From NCBI GenBank assembly GCA_936432065.2, contig OW386290.2, forward strand, positions 134,710,677 through 134,774,676: a DNA stretch of 64,000 bases, given 5' to 3'. Each line of letters begins with the position of its first letter. Positions within the stretch are counted from its first letter, which is position 1. The DNA is from Rutpela maculata. Taxonomy: Eukaryota > Arthropoda > Insecta > Coleoptera > Cerambycidae. The notes under the pieces were generated by a model. It worked only from the letters and a program-made list of their open reading frames with translations. It was not told where the DNA came from and searched no databases. A program made the position numbers and the translations under genes. Shown piece by piece: positions 1 to 10,167 of the stretch.

Positions 1-170
1 ATGGTGAATTAGCTACTTTTGGTAATCTGTGCTGCCGCAAATATGCATAATATGTATAATATATTATGATTTGTTTATCCAAATAACCTATCTGATGTAT
101 GGATTGGTAATAAAGCAAAAGCATACTAGGTTTTGAATGGAACTTGATAATGGGATATTTTTGTAAAGTT

Positions 171-322
171 GTACTGTCGTGCACAAAAAAAATGAGACAG
201 GTCTTATAACGCATTTTTGCTAAAATCTAGTTGTGTACATCTAACTTTAATTTTTGTGCAAATAGAGACAGATTTACATTAGAAAAATAGTTGTCCTATT
301 TTTTTTGCTCACGACATAGTAC
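171..322. mobile_element. Small palindromic MITE
   Basis: The two ends are inverted copies: the left starts GTACTGTCGTGCAC followed by a poly-A stretch, and the right ends in the complement of GTACTATGTCGTGAGC preceded by poly-T. The arms are about 45 bp with a few mismatches, and there is no ORF. It is likely a non-autonomous DNA element of about 150 bp; the superfamily is not clear from the termini. Confidence 0.55.
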
Positions 323-1035
323 AAACATTAACATTTCGGAAGCATCAATAAATTTCTTGTTTATATTTATGTTTATTTTATAAGAATTTTTGTTAATTTA
401 AAATGGTATATTTATTTTTTAATGTTATTTTTGTTGTTGTTTTATAATATACCTAAAAGGATGTTTTTTAAAAATGTTTTCATTTGCTTATTGTCGAATA
501 TTTCCATATTTTTATTCATATTTCATGCTGAAACGTAAAAGCTCAATATTTTCAATAAAATTGCTAGTATATTTAATCATATAAAATATTTTTACGCATG
601 GTTTTAGTAGTTATACTTCTGGTGTTATAACAAAAATGTTCCGTCACGACCCTGCCTCGAATCGCCACATCGCATCGCCAGTCAATAAAAGAAAGATATT
701 TATATAAATATCTAAATAATGTGAAATAACGCTAATAAGGCACGGGATCGCTTGCTTTACGTGTTAATACATACAACCGCAAACAATAATCGACTCAAAG
801 TAAATATCGTGAAATATCGTCTTGGTTAGACCACGGCAAGGGAACGAAATACGGAAAGTCGTGATCACGTCACGCTTTTCTGCCAACTTTACTAACAGTC
901 GTTACCTGTGATTTCTTAATATCAGTGATTAAATCACAGTTCGTGATATATCGCCCATCACTAGCCCTTATTACGCGTCCAATAACTCCCTATTGACTGC
1001 CATATCTCCCTAATAAAATCGGTAAAATACCTAAT

Positions 1036-1366
1036 TAACGTTTTTATTACTGGTGGAAAACACGTAATATTATTTATTTGTTTTTTAGTAACCAACATAC
1101 GTCAGAAAGACATTTTAACATCACTTCATATAAACGTGAATAATATTCGTTGAATAAACGCAAAAATGTCGCCAAGATCCACGGAGTTTTCCACTAATCA
1201 ACGTTAGTTAATTAAGCTCTTTTAACGTTTTCATTATTGGTAAAAAACACGTAATATCATTTACCTCTTTTATAGTAAACCAAAATACGTTGTAAAAACG
1301 TGAATAATAATCGTCGAATAAACGCAAAAATGTCGCCGAGATTCACGGAGTTTTCCACTACCCAGT
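1036..1366. repeat. ACGT-rich imperfect tandem pair
   Basis: Two direct copies of a unit of about 140-190 bp lie next to each other, at about 1036-1195 and 1226-1366. Each has an AACGTTTT start, a GGTAAAAAACACGTAAT-like core, AATAAACGCAAAAATGTCGCC, and a CACGGAGTTTTCCACTA end. ACGT occurs far more often than base composition would suggest. The same style of ACGT-rich sequence occurs at 2990-3510 and 31628-31877, so this is probably a remnant of one MITE superfamily. Confidence 0.6.
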
Positions 1367-1651
1367 GGGCACACATTTTGGTCGCCATTTTCCAACATAT
1401 GATGGGTTACAGGATGAGCCATCTAGACAATTAATAGGTTAAGTTTTATCATAAAACCAGTGGGTGATTAAAACCTATTAAACAGATAGCATAAAATATT
1501 TATGCTATCTCGGCCCAGCCACAGAAGACTAAACAATCAGAATGGAATCTTTCAGGGAGGGGGAAGGTTCGCGCATTTCTAAGCGCGCATCGAATCCCCA
1601 TATGTTCCTGGAATAGAATACAGCGATGCCACGTTTGGTAGATTGAGAACC

Positions 1652-2093
1652 AAGGTTGGTAGACTTTAAGGTGGCCTAATAACTCACAATCCCCACCAAA
1701 AAATGGCATTAGCCAATGAACAGCTGGTGTGAGATCACACCAGATGCAGAGCCTTATTCAAAATATTGCAAGAATTTGTGTAATGTTAATTAAGCAAACA
1801 ACTCGTACCTGGAAGGGGCTCGCAATAAACCGCTTTTGAGGTCGGTGGTAATTATCCTCGCATTTTGAGTCACTGTTCTGCATGCTGGTAATGAGGATAA
1901 GTTGTAGAATGTAACACTACAGATCATAGTAACGTCAGACCATATTTCGGGCCAGTACGGACGGTTCTTCTAGAGTGAGATAACTGCGCCGCTACTGCGC
2001 GTTCGAAGAACAAAGATAGTCTGACCTTTCACCCCCGCACTGACTTCTTCGCCTAAAAGCTGTATATTAAGGAACCTCATAGTCTACCAATCT
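1652..2093. mobile_element. MITE family M1, uninterrupted copy
   Basis: The ends are inverted: AAGGTTGGTAGACTTTAAGG on the left, and the complement of AAGATTGGTAGACTATGAGG on the right. It is about 440 bp without a credible ORF. A second copy lies at 55529-57862 with the same internal sequence (for example AGCCAATGAACAGCTGGTGT and CAGACCATATTTCGGGCCAG), but split by a LINE. The uninterrupted copy therefore serves as the reference for that insertion. The superfamily is not assigned. Confidence 0.7.
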
Positions 2094-2477
2094 TGATTGA
2101 GAAAAACAAATAATCTGGTACTCAATACAGAGTTGCCAGATATACAAAGAAATCTGATTTGTACAATAATTTAGTAGTTACATACTTTGTAATTTTGAAA
2201 ATAGATTAAAAAAATCAACAAAATGACAAGTTCAGCATTATGTCAAACCAAGACAACTTTTAGACAATTCAGAAAGAGTGATTTTGCAAATTTGATTAAA
2301 GTTGAAGATTTGTGCAAAATTAAATTATAAACTAATTGCGACCCTGACTACAACATTACAAAATACGCCCCTGATATCTATTCCAACAAGATACGCATTC
2401 TGGAGTTAAATTGTACAAAGGATATGCCGCCAGTTTCCATTCTGATTGTTTAGTCTTCTGTGGCCCAGCCACATAAT

Positions 2478-2825
2478 AATGATCTTTAACCTGATTGTTA
2501 TCACGGTCAATAAACGATACGGTTACATCAATCAGCAGCTTTAGGACGAGAGAGACGCGGGGGGTGGGAAATCGAATGAAAGAGACAGACATATCTGATT
2601 TCCGTGCAGAAGACAGAGACAGAGATTCCAGTAGGGTCTACAGCCTACGTCACCTGTAGACACTACAAGCATCTTTGTCTCTGTCTTTTGCACGGAAATC
2701 AGATATGTCTGTCTCTTTCATTCTATTTCCCGCCCCCCGCGTTTCTCTCGCCTTCAAGCTGCTGATTGAAACAACCGTATGGTTTAATGACCGTGGATTG
2801 TTATAAGATCCATCCAAGTAAATCG
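2478..2825. repeat. Long fold-back (inverted repeat, about 150-bp arms)
   Basis: The left arm (about 2478-2630) and right arm (about 2675-2825) are reverse complements over about 150 bp with scattered mismatches, around a 45-bp loop. The best matched core contains AGAGACAGACATATCTGAT and a GCGGGGGG run. The transcript could form a long hairpin. It is most simply a fold-back transposon or an inverted duplication. Confidence 0.75.
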
Positions 2826-2989
2826 ACGTTCCCTGAAAGAATTTGAACATTGCAATCTATGTTATTTATTTTCTGTAAATTCATGAGAGTATAAGATAAA
2901 GTATGACTGATTATTGTAAGTGGTTTGTATGTGGCGCTATCTAGAAATAATTTCTACAAACTACGTGGTAAGCAAGCAAATTATGCAAT

Positions 2990-3510
2990 AATATAGATGA
3001 GTAGAAAAACGTTAAAAAAACGTCGTCATCTACCATTTATTTCGCCTGTAGATTTAGAATGCCTGCATTTTAATAAGTTGAAAGCATCAATTATTTTAAC
3101 GTTGTATAAAAACGTTTTTTTCCTTTAAATAAAATTATTATATTATATTAATGCAGTAAAACACGTTAAATTTTTTCGTTTCACAAACGTTACAAGTTCT
3201 CATGTTATGAACGTGTATTATATGTTAATATATTAGTAAAATAAACGTTCTGATCAAAACGTTTTATTTCAGTAATCCCTTCCACTACTGGTTAGGAATT
3301 TGTGTAAGAGTAACGTATTTTATAGGTTTTATTAAAATATAATATTTTACAACCGAATTTTATGCATTGATATAGATTCGTAGACAAACGTTTAAAACAC
3401 GTAACCTTCTACCATCTATTTCACCTATGGATTTAAAATTCCCTTGCATTTAGTAAGTTGGCAACAACAAGTATTTTAACGTTGTAAAAAATACGTTTTA
3501 TTTTTCTTTA
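2990..3510. repeat. ACGT-rich duplicated segment
   Basis: Two related units (about 2990-3130 and 3370-3505) share TAGATGAGTAGAAAAACGTT-like starts, TCTACCATCTATTTC, ATTTTAACGTTGTA and a poly-T end. They are separated by about 240 bp of AT-rich sequence that is also full of AACGTT and ACGTG words. There is no coding potential. The sequence is related in style to 1036-1366. Confidence 0.5.
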
Positions 3511-4065
3511 AATTGCGAAGGGGTTAGCTGCTTAAATGCTCCACCAATGATATTAATGAATGACATCGAAAACGAAAACGTCGGAGACAGTTAGTTTACT
3601 TGATTATCCTTGTAATAAAAATTTATAATTATTTATGTCATTCAAATTTTTAATAATTGAAGGGGCAAGTGGATGAATGTGTTATGTTACCAATACTTAA
3701 TTTGCCACAAAATCGATTTTAAGTTATTTCTCTGTGAATTTTACATTAATAATGCCCGGGACTTGAGTTTCTTTTTTAATTATCCTTCTGAACAGTTCTG
3801 TCGAAATAAAATTATCATATTTTCTAGTTTTTGTTTTAAAAAATATTTATTGTACATAACATGTTCTTCCATGCAACACAGAAAAATAAATGTATACCTA
3901 TGAATGGAAGAATGTGCTGAGATGATTTAAAAAACAATGGACGGCGTAAACTAAGTAAATAAAATAGAACAATAAAACAGCATAATGAAAAAAATCGCAG
4001 TGTGTTATGAGACTATTTGATCCCCCTCTTTTTTTGTTTCTGTGGTTATTGTTAGGTTTGATTCT

Positions 4066-5300
4066 TCACTTTTACTTACACATCCAGTGGAAGTATAGTA
4101 ACGACAAACAAATTCTTAAAAATTTTTATTGTTCAAATAGGCTTAGAATGTCATGAAACGTCGAGATTTTAAGTTTGAGCGAAAAAAAAATTTCTGTCTG
4201 TCTGTCGGTCTGTCTGTAACTTTTTTTGTGCGCACGTTTACTCTGGAACCGTTTAAGATATTGACTTGAAATTTGGTACACATATGTACTTTAACGAGAT
4301 CTGGCACTAGGTTATCTTTTCCGTCGGAGGGTTGGGGGGTAAATTGAGGTAAATCTGGGGTAAATAGGTAAATTAAGCAGATAAGAGTCCATAAAATTAG
4401 TATTTAGTATACAGGGTCCGCCACTTAAATGTCCCCGGGCTTGTAACTTTCTTATTTTTGAAGCGATAACCAAATTGTAGACATTTTTAAAGCCTTTAAA
4501 CATGCATACAGAGTGATTAAAAAAAATTTTTTTTTTTTTAATTGTTAAGAAAGGAAACTTAATTTCTTTGAATATTTTTTTACCTCACCTTGTACATGAA
4601 ATGTGTTAATGTTTTCTTATAAAGGTTTTAATTAGCTTCAATTTATGTTATTACGTCATATTCGAAATTCTTTTTTGTTTTAGAGAAAGAAATTTAAAAC
4701 CCTTCTTCCGATCCCAAACTGATTTTTTTAAAATAACTGAAAAAATGTAAATAATAATTTTATGCTTTATTTGTAAAAAAACATATCACAAACAATCCTC
4801 AACGTAACAAAACAGCAACAAGAAACAAAAGAAATAAATATTTTTAAAAACAAACTTTATTAAAATGTACTAAATAATAGAAAATTGCAAATTTTTTATT
4901 TAATTTTTTTTTTAATAATATAAATTGAAGCTAATTAAAACCTTTATAAGAAAACATTAACACGTTTCATGTACAAGATGAGGTAAAAAAATATTCAAAG
5001 AAATTAAGTTTCCTTTCTTAACAATTTCTTCAATTTTTTTTTTTAAATCACTCTATATCCATGTGTAAAGGCTTTAAAATGTCTACAATTTGATGTGCCA
5101 ACATGGTTATCACTTCAAAATTAAAAAAGTTACAAGCCCGGGGACTTTTAAGTGGCGGACCCTGTATATAAGATAAGCTAAGGTCTCAAAATATTTTTGG
5201 CATTAGCCACCCATTACCACCCCCACCCCATTATTAAAGGGGATGAAAAAAATCTGTGATTTAGTGTGTGTACAAGAAGCAGAAACCTCAAACTTAGCAT
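4066..5300 (+). repeat. Dispersed repeat R1, copy 1 (interrupted)
   Basis: This is one of four copies of the same dispersed family in the window (others 8165-8815 +, 15645-16130 -, 63545-64000 -). Landmarks in order are ACACATCCAGTGGAAGTAT, a GTCT microsatellite, GTGCGCACGTTTACTCTGGA, GATATTGACTTGAAATTTGG and CCACCCCATTATTAAAGGGG. This copy is split at 4412-5164 by a palindromic MITE. No protein is encoded. It is likely a non-autonomous transposon family. Confidence 0.75.
4412..5164. mobile_element. Palindromic Tc1/mariner-type MITE
   Basis: It starts CAGGGTCCGCCACTTAA and ends with the complement, with TA on each side (4410-4411 and 5165-5166). The arms are about 240 bp each (4412-4650 and 4920-5164), with a spacer of about 270 bp. 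Other R1 copies show the same site without the insert, which supports the boundaries. The TA duplication and the CAGGGT start fit the IS630-Tc1-mariner superfamily. There is no transposase. Confidence 0.8.
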
Positions 5301-5565
5301 ATTCTTCCATTATAATGTAGATGTTTCATCGAGAGAGGTACTGGATGAACGTGTACAATTATATGCACGTAGCATATTCATCCGTCCACCAAACCGAAAA
5401 TATTGTTCATTCTTTCAAATAATGTAAGAAATATTATCTGTGCGCATATGAAAGTTCGTGACAAGATACAGTGGTACAAAACATATTCTTTCACCAAAAA
5501 TCTCAATTTCTCACTAATTGTAACATAACACATTCATCCGCTTGCTCCTTCAATTATTATTTAGC

Positions 5566-6649
5566 ACAAGTTGTTAATAAATTATTTTCTATAAAAAATT
5601 GCTGTATTCGTATTATTTAACGTTTCTTTTATTTATTTCGCTTTTTGGAGATTCTGCCATCTTCAAATTAATTTTTAAAAGTTTCATTCTTTTATATATT
5701 CTTTATAAACTTCCTCGAAAACGATAACAATCGTTATTTTCTTAAAAGAAGTATTTAAAAATTCCCATAATTGTATTTTTCGTTGAAATTTCTAAATTTT
5801 TTTTTATTTACGGATTTTTGAAATTGCGGTAATTTTCAATGGGTAAACTGTTTAGTTTATGGCATTAGAAATAAAAAAAAAATCATTCAAATTCGAAAAA
5901 GAATGATTTTCTACTTTTTAATGCAATTTGGTTTTAAAAGAGAATTGTCTTTTAAAAGTTTTTTTTTAATTTATTTATTTATTTTCATTACGCTCGTAGA
6001 AAAAATATTGTTCCTGACACATGCGGAAACTGTCTTTTCGCACACGACTGCTTGACCGAACTCCGATTCGCATTAGTCTGTCAACGGCGATCGCGTACGA
6101 AAAGGTGCTACTTTCCACACTTGTTAGGAAAATAACTATAATATATTCATATATTTCTTAGTAACGATTTCGGTTTTAGAAAAAATAATGCATACATGTG
6201 TGTGAAGTGCCTCTTTTCACTCATGGGATTGTTGAACTCGCCTACGGCTTTTGCGATAAATTGCCATTCGTGAAAAAAGTGTAATTTTACTTATCTGATA
6301 AAAAACAATTTCACACGCTATTAGCGTGCGTAAAGAATTTGTCAGGCGCTATGTGAAATCAATAAATTGCAAGCGCAGTAAGCAATGCGTTTTTAAATAC
6401 TTCTCAAAACCGTCGTAGAAAAATATGTTGTATCATAAAAAATGCTTTTGGAGACCACAGATGACGTATGATTTTAATTACATTTTAAATAACCGACGAA
6501 AATATATATCATAAAAGACGAAGCAAATCACAATCCCAATTTCGAGATTTTGGCGGCCGCGCCGGTGTAAACGTATGGTTTCCATTAATTGCAATAATCA
6601 TTATTAATAATTGTTTTGTACGATCGAGCTTTAATACAGTAATTTTATA
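5566..6649. other. AT-rich interval, nothing recognised
   Basis: There is no credible coding exon, RNA gene or repeat boundary. Short inverted words such as CACACGCTATTAGCGTGCG (about 6311-6329) occur, but I could not bound an element. Confidence 0.4.
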
Positions 6650-7200
6650 CATCCTACCTGTCATTAGGTATCTATACTTGTTTAATATGTTGTATAGGAT
6701 TAAAAAGTAATGTTAAATCCAAGTTTACGACCTCAGCAGACCTCGGGGTCTTGGCCAAAAATCCAAAAAACTGCGAGATTTTTGTTTTTTTTTTCAGTTT
6801 TTGTCGGTTTTGACACCTAAGGCCTACTTTTTGGTAAAAATAACTTAGTATTTTTTAAAAGTAGACTAAATTTGCTACAAATTGATACCAGAGCGGACTC
6901 TGTAGATCAAATAGTATCCGAGATACAGCTATTCAAAGTTTTGCAAAATTTTTATTTTTCGACATTCTTAACAATTTTTAACTTAAAAATCTGTGAAATA
7001 TGTACTACTACAGTAACTAGGTTGACTGTTCACTGCAATGCGTGAAGATTTTAATCCAGATTTTTTGCAACTACACGCATTGCTACAGCCGGACTTGCAA
7101 CTGCATGATATCAACTGGAAGAGTTGTTGCTGCATCCCATTTTGAGAACGAGACTTTGGGACGTGCGCACCCAGCCCCAATCAACAGGATTCTTTTAAAT
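6650..7200 (-). mobile_element. R2 element fragment: long TIR arm plus CXC ORF remnant
   Basis: Positions 6650-7010 carry the R2 arm (landmarks GGTCTTGG, GACTCTGTAGATCAAATAGT, GAGATACAGCT, ATCTGTGAAATATGTACTAC). It is followed directly by a CXC-domain coding remnant on the - strand. The order R2(+) then CXC(-) is the mirror image of the larger copy at 47095-50520, where CXC(+) is flanked by R2(+) and R2(-). R2 is therefore best read as the long terminal inverted repeat of a CXC-encoding transposon. Confidence 0.65.
7012..7186 (-). pseudogene. CXC-type cysteine-rich domain remnant
   Basis: The - strand translation contains SCSCKSGCSNACSCKKSGLK. This is the CxCxxGCxxxCxCxKxGLxC pattern found at the C-terminus of a widespread arthropod transposon ORF and related to the tesmin/TSO1 CXC zinc-binding motif. 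The reading breaks just after the motif, and the expected second cysteine cluster is shifted out of frame. The nucleotide sequence matches 49890-49990 closely. It is a dead fragment; the function of the parent protein is unknown. Confidence 0.65.
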
Positions 7201-7228
7201 TAAGTCCCCAGTACATCTATCATAGAAG

Positions 7229-7830
7229 CAGGGGTTATTCTAACGTGCAGTTGGACACAAAATGTGCAGTAGAAAAAGTAAATTGTGCAGTGGGAAATTA
7301 AAATCTGTGTAGTTTATTTTTTTATTTATTTACAAACAATACGAACAAAAAACATAAAAACAGAACAACCTTTAAACTTAAAATATAGGTTACCAGACAG
7401 AACACAGAACCAACAGAAACAAAACAAACTAAAAATAATATATAGGTTACTATATGGTACTACGGGGCCCGGGTTTCCGAGGTGCCCGTAGTGGTGGCCC
7501 GCTAGAGATTTTGCCAATTTTTTTTTTCAAATTTCTACCCCCGCTCATCAATTATCAATTATTAAGCGCGGGGGCCCTCCAGATATTTTAACAAAAAAAT
7601 TTTTTCCCGCTCATCGATTATTAGTAACGGGGGCCTGCCAGTGATTTTAATACCGGGGCCCATGATTTGATGCAGGATACAATAGCACATATAGGTAACA
7701 CCTACACTAAAATTTCTTTGTGCTAGCTTTTCCCTCGGCATTATCTCCAAACTCTCTACTTGCCTTATCCTCATCATTAGCATTTATTTCTTTTATGTGC
7801 AGTGGAAAAAAATCCTTAGAATAACCTCTG
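7229..7830. mobile_element. hAT MITE with GC-rich core (TSD catagaag)
   Basis: Left end CAGGGGTTATTCTAACG and right end (complement) CAGAGGTTATTCTAAGG. The 8-bp duplication CATAGAAG is perfect at 7221-7228 and 7831-7838. It sits inside a diverged unit of the satellite seen at 14970-15520. The core 7460-7680 is rich in GGGCCC and CCCGCTCATCAATTATT words, also found in the hAT MITE at 30399-30876. There is no transposase. Length 602 bp. Confidence 0.88.
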
Positions 7831-7924
7831 CATAGAAGTTAATCGCGAAATAGTCGTTGACGGTGTTTCCGCTGCTGGCGCATTTTTTATATTAAACTAA
7901 AATAAAACAAGCTAAATAAAAATG

Positions 7925-8160
7925 TACTCTTCGCCTGTTCACTGAACTTTTTATATAATTGTTACACATTCTATAGGATACTCTTCGCAGTTTTTTGTAA
8001 ATAATGTTAGTTTTAGACATTTTTAATTTTATAGTACGAACTTAGTTGCTAAAATAAAAAAAACTATGCCATACTCCATTTGGGTTTTGAACTCGGGACC
8101 CTTGGATTCCGAGTCAAAAGCATAAGAACTACACCACCACCTTACACGAAAAAAAGTGTA
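7925..8160 (-). mobile_element. Truncated TACTCTTCGC-family element with tRNA-like module
   Basis: It begins TACTCTTCGC at 7925 and has a second copy of that word at about 7980. Over about 110 bp it is the reverse complement of 12380-12490, the right end of the full element at 9591-12490. The far end is lost where R1 begins at about 8165. It contains the tRNA-like module at 8080-8143. Confidence 0.65.
8080..8143 (-). other. tRNA-derived module (not a canonical tRNA)
   Basis: On the - strand there is an A-box-like TGGTGTAGTTCTTATGC, an anticodon-arm-like CTTTTGACTCGGAATCCAAG, and a B-box-like GAGTTCAAAACC. Spacing is close to a tRNA, but the acceptor stem and a clean 7-nt anticodon loop cannot be drawn. 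It lies within a truncated transposable element and matches the arrangement of the split module at 10127/12283, so it is interpreted as a transposon-carried pol III promoter relic. Confidence 0.5.
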
Positions 8161-8164
8161 AATT

Positions 8165-8815
8165 ATACTTACACATCCAGTGGAAGTATTCTAACGACAA
8201 AAAAATTAAAAAAAATTTATTTTTCAAATAGGCTTAGAATGTCATGAAACGTCGAGATTTTAAGTTTGAGTGAAAACAAATTCTGTCTGTCTATCGGTCT
8301 GTTTGTAACTTTTTTGTGCGCACATTTACTCTGGAACCGTTTAAGATATTGACTTGAAATTTGGTACACGTATGTATTTTAACGAGATCTGGAACTGGAT
8401 TATTTTCATCTTGTTCCGTCAAAGGGTGGGGGGTAAATTGAGGTAAATGGGGGTAAATAGGTAAATGAAGCAGGTAAGAGTCCATAAAATCGGTATTTAG
8501 TATATACAAGAGAAACTAAGGTCTCAAAAAATTTTTTGGCATTAGCCACCCCCATCACCACCCCCACCCCATTATTAAAGGGGATGAGAAAAGATTATGA
8601 TTTAGTGTGTGTACTGTGTACAAGAACCAAAAACCTCAAAAATTTTTTACTTCCCCACTACTCCCATCCACCTCACTACTGATGTGAGTTATCGTTTTAT
8701 GGGTTTTTGGGGTAGAGGATTTCAAATATTATATTATTCCATAAACAATTATTTCCACATACAAAATTTTTTCGTTGTGAGAGACTTAGTAGTAGTGATT
8801 CCTTGGGTAGCGGTT
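8165..8815 (+). repeat. Dispersed repeat R1, copy 2 (most complete)
   Basis: It has all R1 landmarks in one piece, including a second half (TTATCGTTTTATGGGTTTTTG, GATTCCTTGGGTAGCGG) that is missing from copies 1 and 3 and present in copy 4. It runs directly into an R2 arm at 8815, so R1 and R2 may be parts of one larger composite. Confidence 0.7.
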
Positions 8816-9182
8816 TTTTCGGTTTTTGTCGATTTTGACACCTAAGGCTTACTTTTTTGGTAAAAATAAGTCAGTATTTTTTTAAAAGTAGACTAGATTT
8901 ACTACAAATTAGTACAAGAGCAGACTCTGTAGATCAAATAGTATCGGAGATACAGCTGTTCAAAGTTTTGCAAAATTTTCATTTTTCGACATTTTTAACA
9001 GTTTTTAACTTAAAAATCTGTGAAATACGTACTACTACTATAACTAGGCTCAGAAAATTTATTTTACCCCAAACCCAAGCCCCAAATGGGTTCAAAGGGG
9101 GACAAAAAATGTCTCCCCCCCAATATATAGTATTATTATAGTGAATGGATCGGAAAAGAGGAACGAATATTTAAAAAATATA
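8815..9182 (+). repeat. R2 arm, isolated copy
   Basis: It carries the R2 landmarks in order: GGTTTTTGTCGATTTTGACA, AGACTCTGTAGATCAAATAG, GTACTACTACTATAACTAGG, CCCAAACCCAAGCCCCAAAT and TGAATGGATCGGAAAAGAGG. It is interrupted on the right by the Tc1/mariner composite starting at 9185. No CXC sequence follows on the far side. Confidence 0.7.
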
Positions 9183-9184
9183 TA

Positions 9185-9590
9185 CCGGGTGATTCAGTTT
9201 GGTATTCGCCCCCCTGTATCTTTTTTATTTTAACAGAAAACTACAATAAACCATATATATTTGTAAATCGTTTGTCAAGCTCTATCGAATGACATCTTTA
9301 AATCATCTCTTTGATCACATATGCCAAAATAACGATAGTCAAGTTTTTTTTTTCAAATGGTATGCTATACATTTTTTTGCCGATTGTTGTAGAGCTTCTC
9401 TTTCTGCATTCAACCATGTGAAAAAAGTATACACTTCCATGAGGAAAATTTCGAGAAAATTAATAAAATACGGAAAAACTTCATTTAAAGGTTTTGTTTC
9501 TGATTCAACATAGTTAGCCATGGAAACAATTGAATTTTGTCATTGTTAGTAATGTCAAATTGAAAATACTGTTATTTGTGACTGTTATTA
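9185..9590 (+). repeat. Left TIR of the Tc1/mariner composite
   Basis: It is the reverse complement of 14376-14781 over about 400 bp, with few differences (for example ATAGTTAGCCATGGAAACAA against its partner). Open frames in this stretch appear on both arms and are mirror shadows of the repeat, not genes. Confidence 0.85.
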
Positions 9591-9717
9591 TACTCTTCGC
9601 AAAAACGAAGAGTATATTGTATTTGATCGGCACATTTCTAAAATCGTAAATATCGCTCGTAGAGAAAAAAAATTTCATATCATTGTGTTAGTGAACGAAT
9701 TCTGAACAACTTTCAAA

Positions 9718-9791
9718 ATGTCCGTCTGTCCGTCTGTCCGTCTGTCCGTCTGTCCGTCTGTCCGTCTGTCCGTCTGTCCGTCCGTCCGTCA
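9718..9791 (+). repeat. GTCCGTCT microsatellite
   Basis: About eight or nine tandem copies of the 8-mer GTCCGTCT end in short GTCC repeats. It occupies the same relative place as the GTCT runs in R1 copies and at 49383-49403. Confidence 0.95.
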
Positions 9792-10126
9792 CGTTTCTTG
9801 TAAGCACGATAACTTAAGAAAGAAAAGTCCGATTGTATTGAAATTTAGGAAGTAAGTTAGTGTTAGCTAGAGGAAGAACCATATTGTTTTTGAAGAAAAT
9901 CGATCAATAAATAAAAAAGTTATTAATTATTTAATTAAAAAAAAAAAAATTCTCTTAATTTTTGTCACTTGTACTGAAATGGAAATCTTGCGAAATATTA
10001 TTTCCATAATATATATATTTTTTTTGTTTATGAATTTTACTAATATATATTTCATAGAAGTACGAGTTGAAATATGTATAAATGTCGAAAGATATATATC
10101 ACGGACGATCAATTTTTGCAGCAATG

Positions 10127-10167
10127 GCTGGTGGCGCAGCGACTAAAGCTTTGCGTTTGCAATCCAA
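10127..10167 (+). other. tRNA-like module, 5' part (A box)
   Basis: TGGCGCAGCGACTAAAGC matches the pol III A-box layout. The continuation lies at 12283-12325 after the LINE. TGCAATCCAA is present on both sides of the LINE (10158-10167 and 12283-12292) as its target duplication. Confidence 0.55.

Larger units (their letters stand above)
3655..5565. mobile_element. TIR element, interrupted by repeat R1
   Basis: The left end reads TGAAGGGGCAAGTGGATGAA followed by TGTGTTATGTTAC. The right end is the complement of TGAAGGAGCAAGCGGATGAA followed by the same bases, so about 33 bp match with two differences. The flanking bases are AATAATT on both sides. A second inverted pair with an AGCATATTCTTCCATT core lies at about 3900 and 5300. 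The 4066-5300 interval inside is an R1 copy, itself containing a palindromic MITE, giving three nested layers. No transposase is visible. Confidence 0.6.

Noticed and set aside
8080..8143. Functional tRNA gene (also 34713-34793, 35313-35385, and 10127 joined to 12283)
   Set aside because: A and B boxes are present but acceptor stems and 7-base anticodon loops are not; all lie inside transposable elements.
9289..9521. Open frames at 9289-9513 / 9339-9521 and 14445-14627 / 14453-14677
   Set aside because: The two sets are mirror images of each other because they lie in the long terminal inverted repeats.
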